A stretch of DNA of 5,749 nucleotides from an uncultured Cellvibrio sp. (GTDB taxonomy: Bacteria > Pseudomonadota > Gammaproteobacteria > Pseudomonadales > Cellvibrionaceae): assembly GCA_946482385.1 (NCBI GenBank), contig CAMLRI010000168.1, positions 1 to 5,749 of the forward strand, written 5' to 3'. The notes under the pieces were generated by a model. It searched no databases, had not been told where the DNA came from, and saw only the letters and a list, made by a program, of their open reading frames with translations. This document shows positions 1-5,130 of this stretch, piece after piece. The position numbers and the translations under genes are program-made. Within the stretch, counting starts at the first letter, position 1. Each line of letters begins with the position of its first letter.

Positions 1-249
1 TTCCTTCTCCGGATTGGTATCATCAAAACGCAGGTTGCATAAACCGCCAAACTCTTCCGCCACACCAAAATTCAGGCAGATAGATTTGGCATGGCCAATA
101 TGCAAATAACCGTTAGGCTCGGGCGGAAAGCGGGTCACAATTTTTTGGTGTACACCCTGCTCCAGATCCTTGCGGATAATCTGCTGGATAAAATGCAAAG
201 GCTTGGTTTTAACGTCGGTAGTTTCCGGGGTGGAATGGTTTTCGCTCAT
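1..249 (-). CDS. glnS: Glutaminyl-tRNA synthetase, N-terminal 83 residues (cut by window edge)
   Basis: This gene encodes the cytoplasmic enzyme that attaches glutamine to tRNA-Gln using ATP. Only the first 83 codons are present and the frame is open to base 1. The translation begins [12 protein letters not shown] and reaches the class I synthetase signature [15 protein letters not shown] at residues 41-55, with the ATP-binding HIGH motif at 50-53. It continues with KSICLNF and [11 protein letters not shown], which is the GlnS pattern rather than that of GltX. The ATG at 247-249 is the first start after an in-frame TAG at 259-261, so the start is fairly firm. The ribosome binding site is weak: GGGA about 12 nt upstream (262-265). 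The gene follows mltG on the same strand across a 176-bp gap that is rich in inverted repeats. The family is certain; the rest of the gene lies outside the window. Confidence 0.97.
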   Translation of the reverse strand, partial: MSENHSTPETTDVKTKPLHFIQQIIRKDLEQGVHQKIVTRFPPEPNGYLHIGHAKSICLNFGVAEEFGGLCNLRFDDTNPEKE

Positions 250-292
250 AGCGTCGGTCTATCCCAAAAAGGCGGTCTAATCCAAAGGGTTT

Positions 293-311
293 GGCAGATT
301 CAGGATCTGCC
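293..311 (-). repeat. Perfect 7-bp hairpin in the glnS leader
   Basis: GGCAGAT at 293-299 and ATCTGCC at 305-311 form a perfect 7-bp stem with a 5-nt loop. In the minus-strand transcript this lies in the presumed glnS 5' leader. A second small hairpin, CCAAA-GGG-TTTGG at 282-294, shares bases 293-294 with it, so the two stems cannot both form in full. No T-run follows either one. Confidence 0.5.
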
Positions 312-333
312 CAGAGGGGGTAAAAATGTGGCC

Positions 334-339
334 ATTGTA
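334..339 (-). promoter_or_regulatory. Candidate -10 element for glnS
   Basis: The minus strand reads TACAAT here, five of six matches to the bacterial -10 consensus. It lies 85 bp upstream of the glnS ATG and would give a leader of roughly 75-80 nt. No good -35 hexamer sits 16-18 bp further upstream (the best is near TATCAA), so this is a weak prediction. The 8-bp inverted repeat at 352-384 covers the place where the -35 would be. Confidence 0.3.
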
Positions 340-351
340 CTCAGTCACGGC

Positions 352-384
352 GGCTTTTGATACCTTAAGCGACGCACAAAAGCC
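352..384. repeat. 8-bp inverted repeat in the mltG-glnS gap
   Basis: GGCTTTTG at 352-359 is mirrored perfectly by CAAAAGCC at 377-384, with a 17-bp spacer that contains the palindrome CTTAAG. No T-run follows on either strand, so it does not look like an intrinsic terminator. It lies just upstream of the candidate glnS -10 box, so an operator-like role is possible. It could also be chance. Confidence 0.4.
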
Positions 385-405
385 AATGCCATCAGGGGGT
401 TAGAG

Positions 406-423
406 CCAGGGCCCAGTCCCTGG
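406..423 (-). terminator. Possible weak terminator hairpin after mltG
   Basis: CCAGGG at 406-411 and CCCTGG at 418-423 make a perfect, GC-rich 6-bp stem with a 6-nt loop, starting only 2 bp past the mltG TAA (426-428). The sequence after it on the minus strand is CTCTAACCCCC, with no T-run. Classical Rho-independent termination is therefore doubtful; the hairpin may instead protect the 3' end, or be chance. Confidence 0.35.
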
Positions 424-425
424 AG

Positions 426-1532
426 TTAAGGTTGGGGGAGCTGGTCGCGCGGCGGCGGCGCCGCGCGGTAATCAGCGCGCCGCTTTAACTGATAGCGGCG
501 CACAGCAGCATTGTGCTCCGCCAGCGTTGCCGAAAACTCACTGGTGCCATCACCCTTGGCAACAAAATAAAGCGCATCCCCGGGAGCCGGGTGCAATGCA
601 GCCTGAATCGATGCAGCACTGGGCAAGGATATTGGGGTCGGCGGCAGGCCATCAATCACATAGGTGTTATAGGGGGTGACCTCTTGCAAGTGCTTGCGGG
701 AAATTTTGCCAACATAGCTATCACCCATACCGTAAATAACGGTGGGATCGGTTTGCAGCTTCATACCTCGCTGCAAACGGCGCACAAATACCCCGGCAAT
801 CTGGTCGCGCTCACTGTGGTGACCGGTTTCTCGCTCGATGATTGAGGCCATTATCAATGCCTCATAGGGGCTTTTATAGGGCAGGTTATCCGCGCGACTC
901 GCCCAGGCTTGCTCCAGGTGCTGGCGCATTTTTTTGTAAGCCTGTTTGAGCAGTTCCACATCGCTGGTGTTGCGGCTAAAACTGTAGGTATCGGGAAAGA
1001 ACCAACCTTCCAGTGCCACCTCATCAATTCCCATCAGCTGCTTTTGTTGCTCAAGCGATCTTCCCGGCAACAGGGATTTAACGCCCGGCGCCTCAGCCAA
1101 TGCCGCCAACGCCTGGCGGTATGTCCAACCCTCTACCAGGGTGACCTGATACAGCACCACCTCCCCTTTGAGCAATTTTGCCATCAAGGTTTTAGGGGTA
1201 GTACCCGGAGCAAAAAAATACTCACCGGCATGGATTTTATGGGCCTGCTGTAAGCGGCCGGAAATACGCAACAAGACAGGCTGATCAAGCACACCATCGG
1301 CCGACATTTGCGCCGCTAAATGCCCCAGGCTTTGGCCAGGTAGCAATTCATAACGGTAACCTGGGGCGGCAATCGCCAAAGGCTGATCCAACCAATATTG
1401 GAAATAGCGCCAAGCCAAAACTGCCGCTGCCACTACCAACAGCATAAGCAAGAGCGCAGCCAACAAGCCCTTGCGCCAATAAGAAGCTAAAAACCAAGCC
1501 AACAAAATGTTTACCCTATTCAAATCTTGCAC
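426..1532 (-). CDS. mltG: Endolytic murein transglycosylase MltG (YceG family)
   Basis: This is the inner-membrane lytic transglycosylase that cleaves nascent peptidoglycan strands and limits their length. The 368-residue product is a little longer than E. coli MltG (340). A hydrophobic segment at about residues 22-41 after a WRK stretch fits a single N-terminal membrane anchor with the catalytic part in the periplasm. Residues 60-107 (YELLPGQSLGHLA to HAGEYFF) match the LysM-like domain. The catalytic core shows EGWFFPDTY (175-183), IMASIIERETG (227-237), LQTDPTVIYGMG (259-270), YNTY (288-291), GLPPTPI (295-301) and LAEHN (337-341). E235 aligns with catalytic Glu218 of E. coli as I recall it. 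The C-terminus is rich in proline and arginine. The start is a GTG at 1530-1532 inside pabC, with no clear ribosome site. TTG codons at 1503-1505 or 1500-1502 are alternatives, the first having AGGG 8 nt upstream. Transcription is probably shared with pabC. Confidence 0.95.
   Translation of the reverse strand: MQDLNRVNILLAWFLASYWRKGLLAALLLMLLVVAAAVLAWRYFQYWLDQPLAIAAPGYRYELLPGQSLGHLAAQMSADGVLDQPVLLRISGRLQQAHKIHAGEYFFAPGTTPKTLMAKLLKGEVVLYQVTLVEGWTYRQALAALAEAPGVKSLLPGRSLEQQKQLMGIDEVALEGWFFPDTYSFSRNTSDVELLKQAYKKMRQHLEQAWASRADNLPYKSPYEALIMASIIERETGHHSERDQIAGVFVRRLQRGMKLQTDPTVIYGMGDSYVGKISRKHLQEVTPYNTYVIDGLPPTPISLPSAASIQAALHPAPGDALYFVAKGDGTSEFSATLAEHNAAVRRYQLKRRADYRAAPPPRDQLPQP
1514..1517 (-). promoter_or_regulatory. 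AGGG ribosome site overlapping the pabC stop
   Basis: The minus strand carries AGGG overlapping the pabC TAG stop codon (1516-1518). It lies 8 nt before a TTG at 1503-1505 that is in frame with mltG. This is better placed for initiation than anything upstream of the GTG at 1532, so it bears on the true mltG start and suggests translational coupling to pabC. Confidence 0.35.
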
Positions 1533-2376
1533 CTAATGCTGCCTGCAAGCGGCGAGTCTGCACACCCGGCTGCCACACTGTGGCGATACCTTGAATACTC
1601 AATACTGGCCAGATCCCCATCACACTGTTGCAAACAAAAACCTCTTCTGCCGCCACCAAATCCGCCAGGTTTAGGGTTACCACATCAACCCCCTCCCCCA
1701 TTTCTGGCAGCAGTTGCTCCAGCAAATATTGACGCATAACGCCAGCTACACCCGCTGTGGACAAATCCGGAGTGAGCCAACGCCCGCCAACGCGGATAAA
1801 AATATTGGCCGAGGTTGCTTCAATCACACTGCCCTGCTGATCCAACAGCAAACCCTCGTCATATTCATCAGCCCATTCGCTGCGAGCCAGCACCTGTTCC
1901 AGACGATTCAGATGCTTTAAACCCGCTAACAAGGGACTTGCCGCCAAACGCAAGCTGCACACTCGCAGGCGGGCCCCCTGTAGATATTGCGCTGCCTGCA
2001 AAGGCTTGGCTGGTGTTAGCGATAGACAATAGGTGGTGTTGTAATCCCCGGCGATGCGATAGCCGCGCAGCTGAGGATTCTGTGGCAAACCGCGGCTCAC
2101 CACCAACTTGAACACCGCATCATCCAATTGCCTCAGCGCAGGATGCGCGAATAATTCCGCTTGGTATTGCGCAAGCACTTGTGGATCAAAACTGATACCC
2201 AGGCGCGAACAGGCCCGCGTCAAACGCTGTACATGGTAATCCCACAGAGGGATGCGCCCCTGGCGCACACGACAGGTTTCAAACACACCGTCGCCATAGG
2301 CAAAGGCGCGATCCTGGGGGGAAATCATTGCCCCCAATTGGCCATTGACACTGACAAGCGGAAAATCGGCAACCAT
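1516..2376 (-). CDS. pabC: Aminodeoxychorismate lyase, PLP-dependent fold type IV
   Basis: PabC converts 4-amino-4-deoxychorismate to p-aminobenzoate and pyruvate, supplying folate synthesis in the cytoplasm. The 286-residue product compares with 269 in E. coli. Numbered from this ATG, typical family motifs are DRAFAYGDGVFET (22-34), AGLKHLNRLEQ (151-161) with K154 as the lysine that binds pyridoxal phosphate, EATSANIFI (186-194), TPDLSTAGVAGVMRQ (202-216) and VCNSVMGIWPV (248-258). The frame stays open to an upstream ATG at 2422-2424, but that codon sits in the loop of the fabF terminator and has no ribosome site, so I reject it. A TTG at 2386-2388 preceded by AGAGG at 8 nt is a reasonable alternative. 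The gene ends in TAG and overlaps mltG by 17 bp. Branched-chain or D-amino-acid transaminases share the fold, but KHLNRLEQ and the neighbours favour PabC. Confidence 0.93.
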   Translation of the reverse strand: MVADFPLVSVNGQLGAMISPQDRAFAYGDGVFETCRVRQGRIPLWDYHVQRLTRACSRLGISFDPQVLAQYQAELFAHPALRQLDDAVFKLVVSRGLPQNPQLRGYRIAGDYNTTYCLSLTPAKPLQAAQYLQGARLRVCSLRLAASPLLAGLKHLNRLEQVLARSEWADEYDEGLLLDQQGSVIEATSANIFIRVGGRWLTPDLSTAGVAGVMRQYLLEQLLPEMGEGVDVVTLNLADLVAAEEVFVCNSVMGIWPVLSIQGIATVWQPGVQTRRLQAALGARFE

Positions 2377-2407
2377 AACAGTACTCAACTCAAGAGCCTC
2401 TGGATAC

Positions 2408-2438
2408 AAAAACGCCGGATCCATGGACCCGGCGTTTT
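2408..2438 (-). terminator. Strong Rho-independent terminator after fabF
   Basis: A perfect 10-bp stem joins 2409-2418 (AAAACGCCGG) and 2429-2438 (CCGGCGTTTT), with a 10-nt loop that contains the palindrome TCCATGGA. On the minus strand the stem runs into a run of five T residues (2412-2408), beginning 20 bp after the fabF TAA. With A and T tracts on both sides it could work in both directions. It separates fabF from pabC, so pabC-mltG expression needs read-through or a promoter I could not identify. Confidence 0.88.
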
Positions 2439-2458
2439 GTGGTCATGACTAAAGCAGC

Positions 2459-3697
2459 TTACACCTTGCGAAAGACCAGTGAACCGTTTGTGCCACCAAA
2501 ACCAAAGGAGTTTGAGAGCACAGCTTCGATTTTGCGCTCCTGCGCGGTATGCGGCACCAGATTGATATCGCAACCCTCAGCAGGATTATCCAGGTTGATG
2601 GTGGGTGGCGCGACCTGATCGCGAATCGCCAGCACACTGAAAATCGCCTCAACCGCACCGGCAGCACCCAATAAATGGCCGATCATGGATTTGGTGGAGC
2701 TCACCGCGACCTGATCTATCGCCGAACCCATCACCGATTTCACGGCGCGACACTCAGCCAGGTCACCTGCCTGGGTTGATGTGCCATGGGCGTTGATGTA
2801 ATTGATCAACTCCGGGGAAATGCCCGCATCGAGAATGGCATTGCGCATTGATGATGCCGCGCCTGAGCCATCTTCTGGTGGAGAAGTCATATGGTAGGCA
2901 TCACCGCTCATACCAAAACCAATCAATTCAGCATAAATTTTGGCACCGCGTTTTTTGGCGTGCTCATACTCTTCCAACACCAACACACCCGCACCATCAC
3001 CCAACACAAAACCATCGCGGTCTCTATCCCAAGGGCGGCTGGCTGCCTGGGGGTTATCATTGCGTGTTGAGAGCGCGCGAGCCGCCGCAAAACCGCCCAA
3101 ACCAAGCGGTGTAGTGGCCATTTCGGCACCACCGGCAATCATTACATCGGCATCGCCGTATTGAATCATGCGCGCCGCAAAACCTATGGAGTGGGTTCCC
3201 GTTGTACATGCGGTGGTAATGGCCACGTTGGGGCCACGCAACCCATACATAATGGAAAGATTGCCCGCGATCATATTGATAATCGCACTGGGGACAAAGA
3301 AGGGGGAGATCCTGCGGGGGCCTTTGTGCTCGAGGGTCGACGAGCCCTCTTCAATAGTGCCAATACCACCAATGCCAGAGCCAATCGAGACACCAATCCG
3401 GCCACTGTTGGCTTCGGTTATCTCCAAACCTGAATCGCGAATCGCCTGAATGCCGGCAACCATACCGTATTGGATAAAGGGATCCATTTTGCGGGCCTCT
3501 TTACCCGGAAAATAATCCTCAACATTCAGGTTTTTAACAGATGCACTGAATTGCGTGGTAAACGCTGATGCATCGAAAGAGGTGATAGTGGCTACACCAC
3601 TCTTACCATTGACAATACCCTGCCAGGTATCAGCAACCGTATTCCCCAGGGAACTGATCATACCCAGACCAGTAACGACAACTCTTTTGCGTGACAC
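2459..3697 (-). CDS. fabF: Beta-ketoacyl-ACP synthase II (3-oxoacyl-ACP synthase 2)
   Basis: FabF is the cytoplasmic elongation enzyme that condenses acyl-ACP with malonyl-ACP and releases CO2. In E. coli it also converts palmitoleate to cis-vaccenate. The chosen GTG at 3695-3697 gives 412 residues starting [15 protein letters not shown] (V read as Met), one fewer than E. coli FabF as I recall it. An AGGAG lies 10 nt upstream. The frame extends 16 codons further, to 3745, but those residues ([16 protein letters not shown]) do not resemble the family start. With the GTG as residue 1 the catalytic set is complete: nucleophile C164 in [12 protein letters not shown]304 in NAHGTST, K336 in SSTKSM and H341 in [10 protein letters not shown]. 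The glycine-rich end [12 protein letters not shown] is intact. It lies after acpP beyond a terminator, so it probably has its own promoter plus some read-through. Confidence 0.99.
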   Translation of the reverse strand: MSRKRVVVTGLGMISSLGNTVADTWQGIVNGKSGVATITSFDASAFTTQFSASVKNLNVEDYFPGKEARKMDPFIQYGMVAGIQAIRDSGLEITEANSGRIGVSIGSGIGGIGTIEEGSSTLEHKGPRRISPFFVPSAIINMIAGNLSIMYGLRGPNVAITTACTTGTHSIGFAARMIQYGDADVMIAGGAEMATTPLGLGGFAAARALSTRNDNPQAASRPWDRDRDGFVLGDGAGVLVLEEYEHAKKRGAKIYAELIGFGMSGDAYHMTSPPEDGSGAASSMRNAILDAGISPELINYINAHGTSTQAGDLAECRAVKSVMGSAIDQVAVSSTKSMIGHLLGAAGAVEAIFSVLAIRDQVAPPTINLDNPAEGCDINLVPHTAQERKIEAVLSNSFGFGGTNGSLVFRKV

Positions 3698-3705
3698 CTT
3701 AAGGC

Positions 3706-3712
3706 TTCTCCT
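3706..3712 (-). promoter_or_regulatory. Shine-Dalgarno site for the fabF GTG start
   Basis: The minus strand reads CAGGAGA about 10 nt before the GTG at 3697. It is the only good purine-rich match in the region. It lies inside the extended open frame that starts at 3745, which supports the GTG start over that longer version. Confidence 0.6.
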
Positions 3713-3740
3713 GCAAAGAACCACAAAAAATTCACTTTTA

Positions 3741-3770
3741 CCCAATAGAAAACCGTAATTTTTTATTGGG
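3741..3770 (-). repeat. Hairpin in the fabF leader
   Basis: CCCAATA (3741-3747) and TATTGGG (3764-3770) are perfect inverted arms. The stem can continue with four A-T pairs after one mismatch, leaving a 6-nt loop (TTACGG on the transcribed strand). It lies 44 bp upstream of the fabF GTG. Only a TAAAAG sequence follows it, so it is not a standard terminator. It may be an mRNA leader structure or a protein-binding site; the function is unknown. Confidence 0.45.
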
Positions 3771-3792
3771 CAAAAGAAGGAAAAAACAGCAA
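3763..3792 (-). promoter_or_regulatory. Candidate fabF promoter
   Basis: On the minus strand TTGCTG (3787-3792) and CAATAA (3763-3768) could serve as -35 and -10 boxes with an 18-bp spacer, just downstream of the acpP terminator. Neither box is strong, and the region is so T-rich that weak matches are expected by chance. The position, between a terminator and an essential gene, is the main argument. The -10 box overlaps the upstream arm of the hairpin at 3741-3770. Confidence 0.28.
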
Positions 3793-3838
3793 AAAATCAA
3801 CCGCATTTTGCAACTAGCAAACTCAACCTCAACAAAAG

Positions 3839-3874
3839 AAAAAGCCGTACTATTTTGCAATAATACGGCTTTTT
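3839..3874 (-). terminator. Strong Rho-independent terminator after acpP
   Basis: The minus strand folds into an unusually long 16-bp stem closed by a GCAA tetraloop (3855-3858). AAAAAGCCGTA (3874-3864) pairs perfectly with TACGGCTTTTT (3849-3839), then one U-G wobble, then four A-U pairs up to the loop. The 3' arm ends in five T residues and is followed by C and TTTT. The stem begins 67 bp after the acpP stop. A and T tracts on both flanks allow action in either direction, though no gene approaches from the other side here. Confidence 0.92.
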
Positions 3875-3915
3875 GGCAGTGCTAATCAGCTAACTTTTAA
3901 ACCTGCGCCAGCGTG

Positions 3916-3949
3916 CAAACTTATGCCAGCTCGGCCAAGCTTACGCCAG
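3916..3949. repeat. Imperfect 20-bp-period repeat of the acpP stop region
   Basis: On the plus strand CAAACTTATGCCAG (3916-3929) repeats CAAGCTTACGCCAG (3936-3949) at 12 of 14 positions, exactly 20 bp away. The second copy spans the last two codons and the TAA of acpP; the first lies in the untranslated tail. It looks like a small tandem duplication of the gene's 3' end that has since drifted, although two mismatches in 14 bases could also arise by chance. Confidence 0.4.
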
Positions 3950-4177
3950 ATTGGCATTGATGTAATCGATAGCCAGCTGAACAGTAGTGATTTTCTCAGC
4001 TTCCTCATCGGGAATTTCAGTTTCAAATTCTTCTTCGAGAGCCATTACTAACTCTACGGTATCCAAAGAATCAGCGCCCAGATCTTCGACGAAAGAAGCT
4101 TCATTTTTAACTTCGTCTTCTTTCACACCCAGTTGCTCAGCAACGATCTTTTTTACGCGTTCTTCAATGCTACTCAT
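3941..4177 (-). CDS. acpP: Acyl carrier protein
   Basis: This small acidic cytoplasmic protein carries growing acyl chains on a 4'-phosphopantetheine arm and hands them to FabD, FabF, FabG and many other enzymes. The 78-residue product equals the usual bacterial length. S37 in the [10 protein letters not shown] motif is the prosthetic-group attachment site. Helix I ([16 protein letters not shown]), the acidic helix II ([14 protein letters not shown]) and the last helix ([15 protein letters not shown]) are all standard. The ATG at 4175-4177 gives the canonical MSSIEERV start. The best ribosome site is AGGAG at 4190-4194, about 12 nt away, which is long. The gene sits between fabG and fabF as in E. 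coli, with its own candidate promoter upstream and a strong terminator downstream, as expected for a very highly expressed protein. Confidence 0.99.
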   Translation of the reverse strand: MSSIEERVKKIVAEQLGVKEDEVKNEASFVEDLGADSLDTVELVMALEEEFETEIPDEEAEKITTVQLAIDYINANLA

Positions 4178-4248
4178 GATGTTATGTAACTCCTAGTGGT
4201 TGTATAAGCGAAACTACCTGGCTTGAGCCAAAAGCAGCTCGGGTGTTT

Positions 4249-4264
4249 CGGTCAAAATCGACCG
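4249..4264 (-). repeat. Small inverted repeat at the predicted acpP transcript start
   Basis: CGGTC (4249-4253) and GACCG (4260-4264) form a perfect 5-bp inverted repeat with a 6-nt spacer, directly downstream of the acpP -10 box. If transcription starts near 4260 only part of the stem would be transcribed; if a few bases earlier, the mRNA would begin with a hairpin. The stem is short and could be chance. Confidence 0.3.
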
Positions 4265-4306
4265 GCATTTTACATCTATTTTGCGAGTCTGGTAATGCCG
4301 AATGCC
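4263..4306. repeat. Inverted and direct repeats bracketing the acpP promoter
   Basis: CGGCATT (4263-4269) and AATGCCG (4294-4300) are perfect inverted arms whose centres lie 31 bp apart, about three helical turns. A further AATGCC at 4301-4306 directly repeats the right arm. The arms overlap the predicted -10 and -35 boxes, an arrangement that would suit a dimeric DNA-binding regulator. I do not recognise the motif as a FadR, FabR or PsrA site. Confidence 0.4.
4267..4295 (-). promoter_or_regulatory. Candidate sigma70-type promoter for acpP
   Basis: On the minus strand TTACCA (4290-4295, four of six consensus matches) and TAAAAT (4267-4272, five of six) are separated by exactly 17 bp. This predicts a start near 4260 and a leader of about 80 nt. 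The DNA upstream (4307-4362) is very AT-rich and could help polymerase binding. Both boxes overlap the arms of a 7-bp inverted repeat (4263-4269 and 4294-4300), so a regulator could bind here. Confidence 0.6.
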
Positions 4307-4362
4307 AAAAAAATCGGGTTTTTAATAAAAATTGAGCATATAAATAAATTATTATTATTCAT

Positions 4363-5106
4363 TTATGACATATACATGCCGCCATTTACATGGATGGTCT
4401 CGCCACTGATATAGCCGCCCGCATCACTGGCCAAAAAGACAACAACGGCGGCAATTTCTTCAGGGGAGCCCAGGCGCCCCAAGGGGATACGCGACATCAA
4501 CTGTTGCTTTTGCTCTTCCGGCAGCACCTTGGTCATATCTGTATCAATAAAACCTGGCGCTACGGTATTTACCGTAATATTGCGCGACCCCACTTCTGCC
4601 GCCAAGGAGCGAGCAAAACCACTTACACCCGCCTTGGTTGCGGCATAGTTGGATTGACCGGGATTACCCATAGAGCCAACTACCGAGCTGATATTGATAA
4701 TGCGCCCCCAGCGGGCTTTCATCATGCCGCGCAACACGCCCTTGCTTAAACGATAAATGGAGCTGAGGTTGGTATTGATAACATCAAACCACTCCTCATC
4801 ACTCATGCGCATCAGCAAATTATCTTTGGTGATCCCGGCGTTATTAACCAGAATTGCAGGCGCACCAAATTCATCGCCAATTTCTTTCAGCAAATTAGCC
4901 ACCGAATCCGCATCGGTCACATTTAGAACCTTGCCTGCCCCACGGATCCCTTGCTCCGCCAAGCGGGCAGAAATTTTTTCAGCGCCGGACTCCGTAGTAG
5001 CAGTGCCAATCACAATAGCGCCTGCCTTGCCCAATTGTTCAGCAATTGCTGCCCCTATACCGCGACTAGCGCCAGTCACCAAAGCAACTTTGTCATTCAT
5101 ACTCAT
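4363..5106 (-). CDS. fabG: 3-oxoacyl-ACP reductase
   Basis: FabG is the NADPH-dependent cytoplasmic enzyme that reduces beta-ketoacyl-ACP to (R)-3-hydroxyacyl-ACP, the first reduction of each elongation cycle. The 247-residue short-chain dehydrogenase compares with 244 in E. coli. Numbered from the chosen ATG (5104-5106), the nucleotide-binding TGASRGIG is at 11-18, NNAG at 88-91 and the catalytic S141, Y154 and K158 in SVVGSMGNPGQSNYAATKAG. VAPGFIDTDMT and the ending HVNGGMYMS are characteristic of FabG rather than of other short-chain reductases. The start is uncertain: a GTG at 5116-5118 adds four residues and a second ATG at 5098-5100 removes two. The chosen ATG has GAG 7 nt upstream. It begins 24 bp after the fabD stop, so the two are probably co-transcribed. 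Confidence 0.98.
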   Translation of the reverse strand: MSMNDKVALVTGASRGIGAAIAEQLGKAGAIVIGTATTESGAEKISARLAEQGIRGAGKVLNVTDADSVANLLKEIGDEFGAPAILVNNAGITKDNLLMRMSDEEWFDVINTNLSSIYRLSKGVLRGMMKARWGRIINISSVVGSMGNPGQSNYAATKAGVSGFARSLAAEVGSRNITVNTVAPGFIDTDMTKVLPEEQKQQLMSRIPLGRLGSPEEIAAVVVFLASDAGGYISGETIHVNGGMYMS

Positions 5107-5130
5107 GGTTGTACTCACAGGTTGGTCAAA

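Noticed and set aside
91..360. Plus-strand open frame of 89 codons
   Set aside because: It covers the start of glnS and its upstream region. The minus strand encodes an unmistakable GlnS N-terminus with the HIGH motif, and the plus-strand peptide resembles nothing I know.
3698..3745. Longer fabF start at 3745
   Set aside because: The extra 16 residues do not fit the family, the start lies within the hairpin region, and the good ribosome site AGGAG points to the GTG at 3697.
4219..4230. Small hairpin TGGC-TTGA-GCCA in the acpP leader
   Set aside because: Only four base pairs and no supporting context. Not enough to claim a regulatory structure.
4307..4323. A7-TCGGG-T5 as a fabG terminator
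   Set aside because: The stem would consist only of A-T pairs around a 5-nt loop, too weak for intrinsic termination. It is better read as AT-rich DNA upstream of the acpP promoter.
4348..4359. Four tandem ATT triplets after fabG
   Set aside because: Too short to be a meaningful microsatellite and expected in such AT-rich DNA.
4276..4362. 28-codon minus-strand frame starting directly after the fabG stop (MNNNNLFICSIF...)
   Set aside because: It has no ribosome site, is built from an AT-rich ATT repeat, and ends inside the acpP promoter. It is most likely chance.
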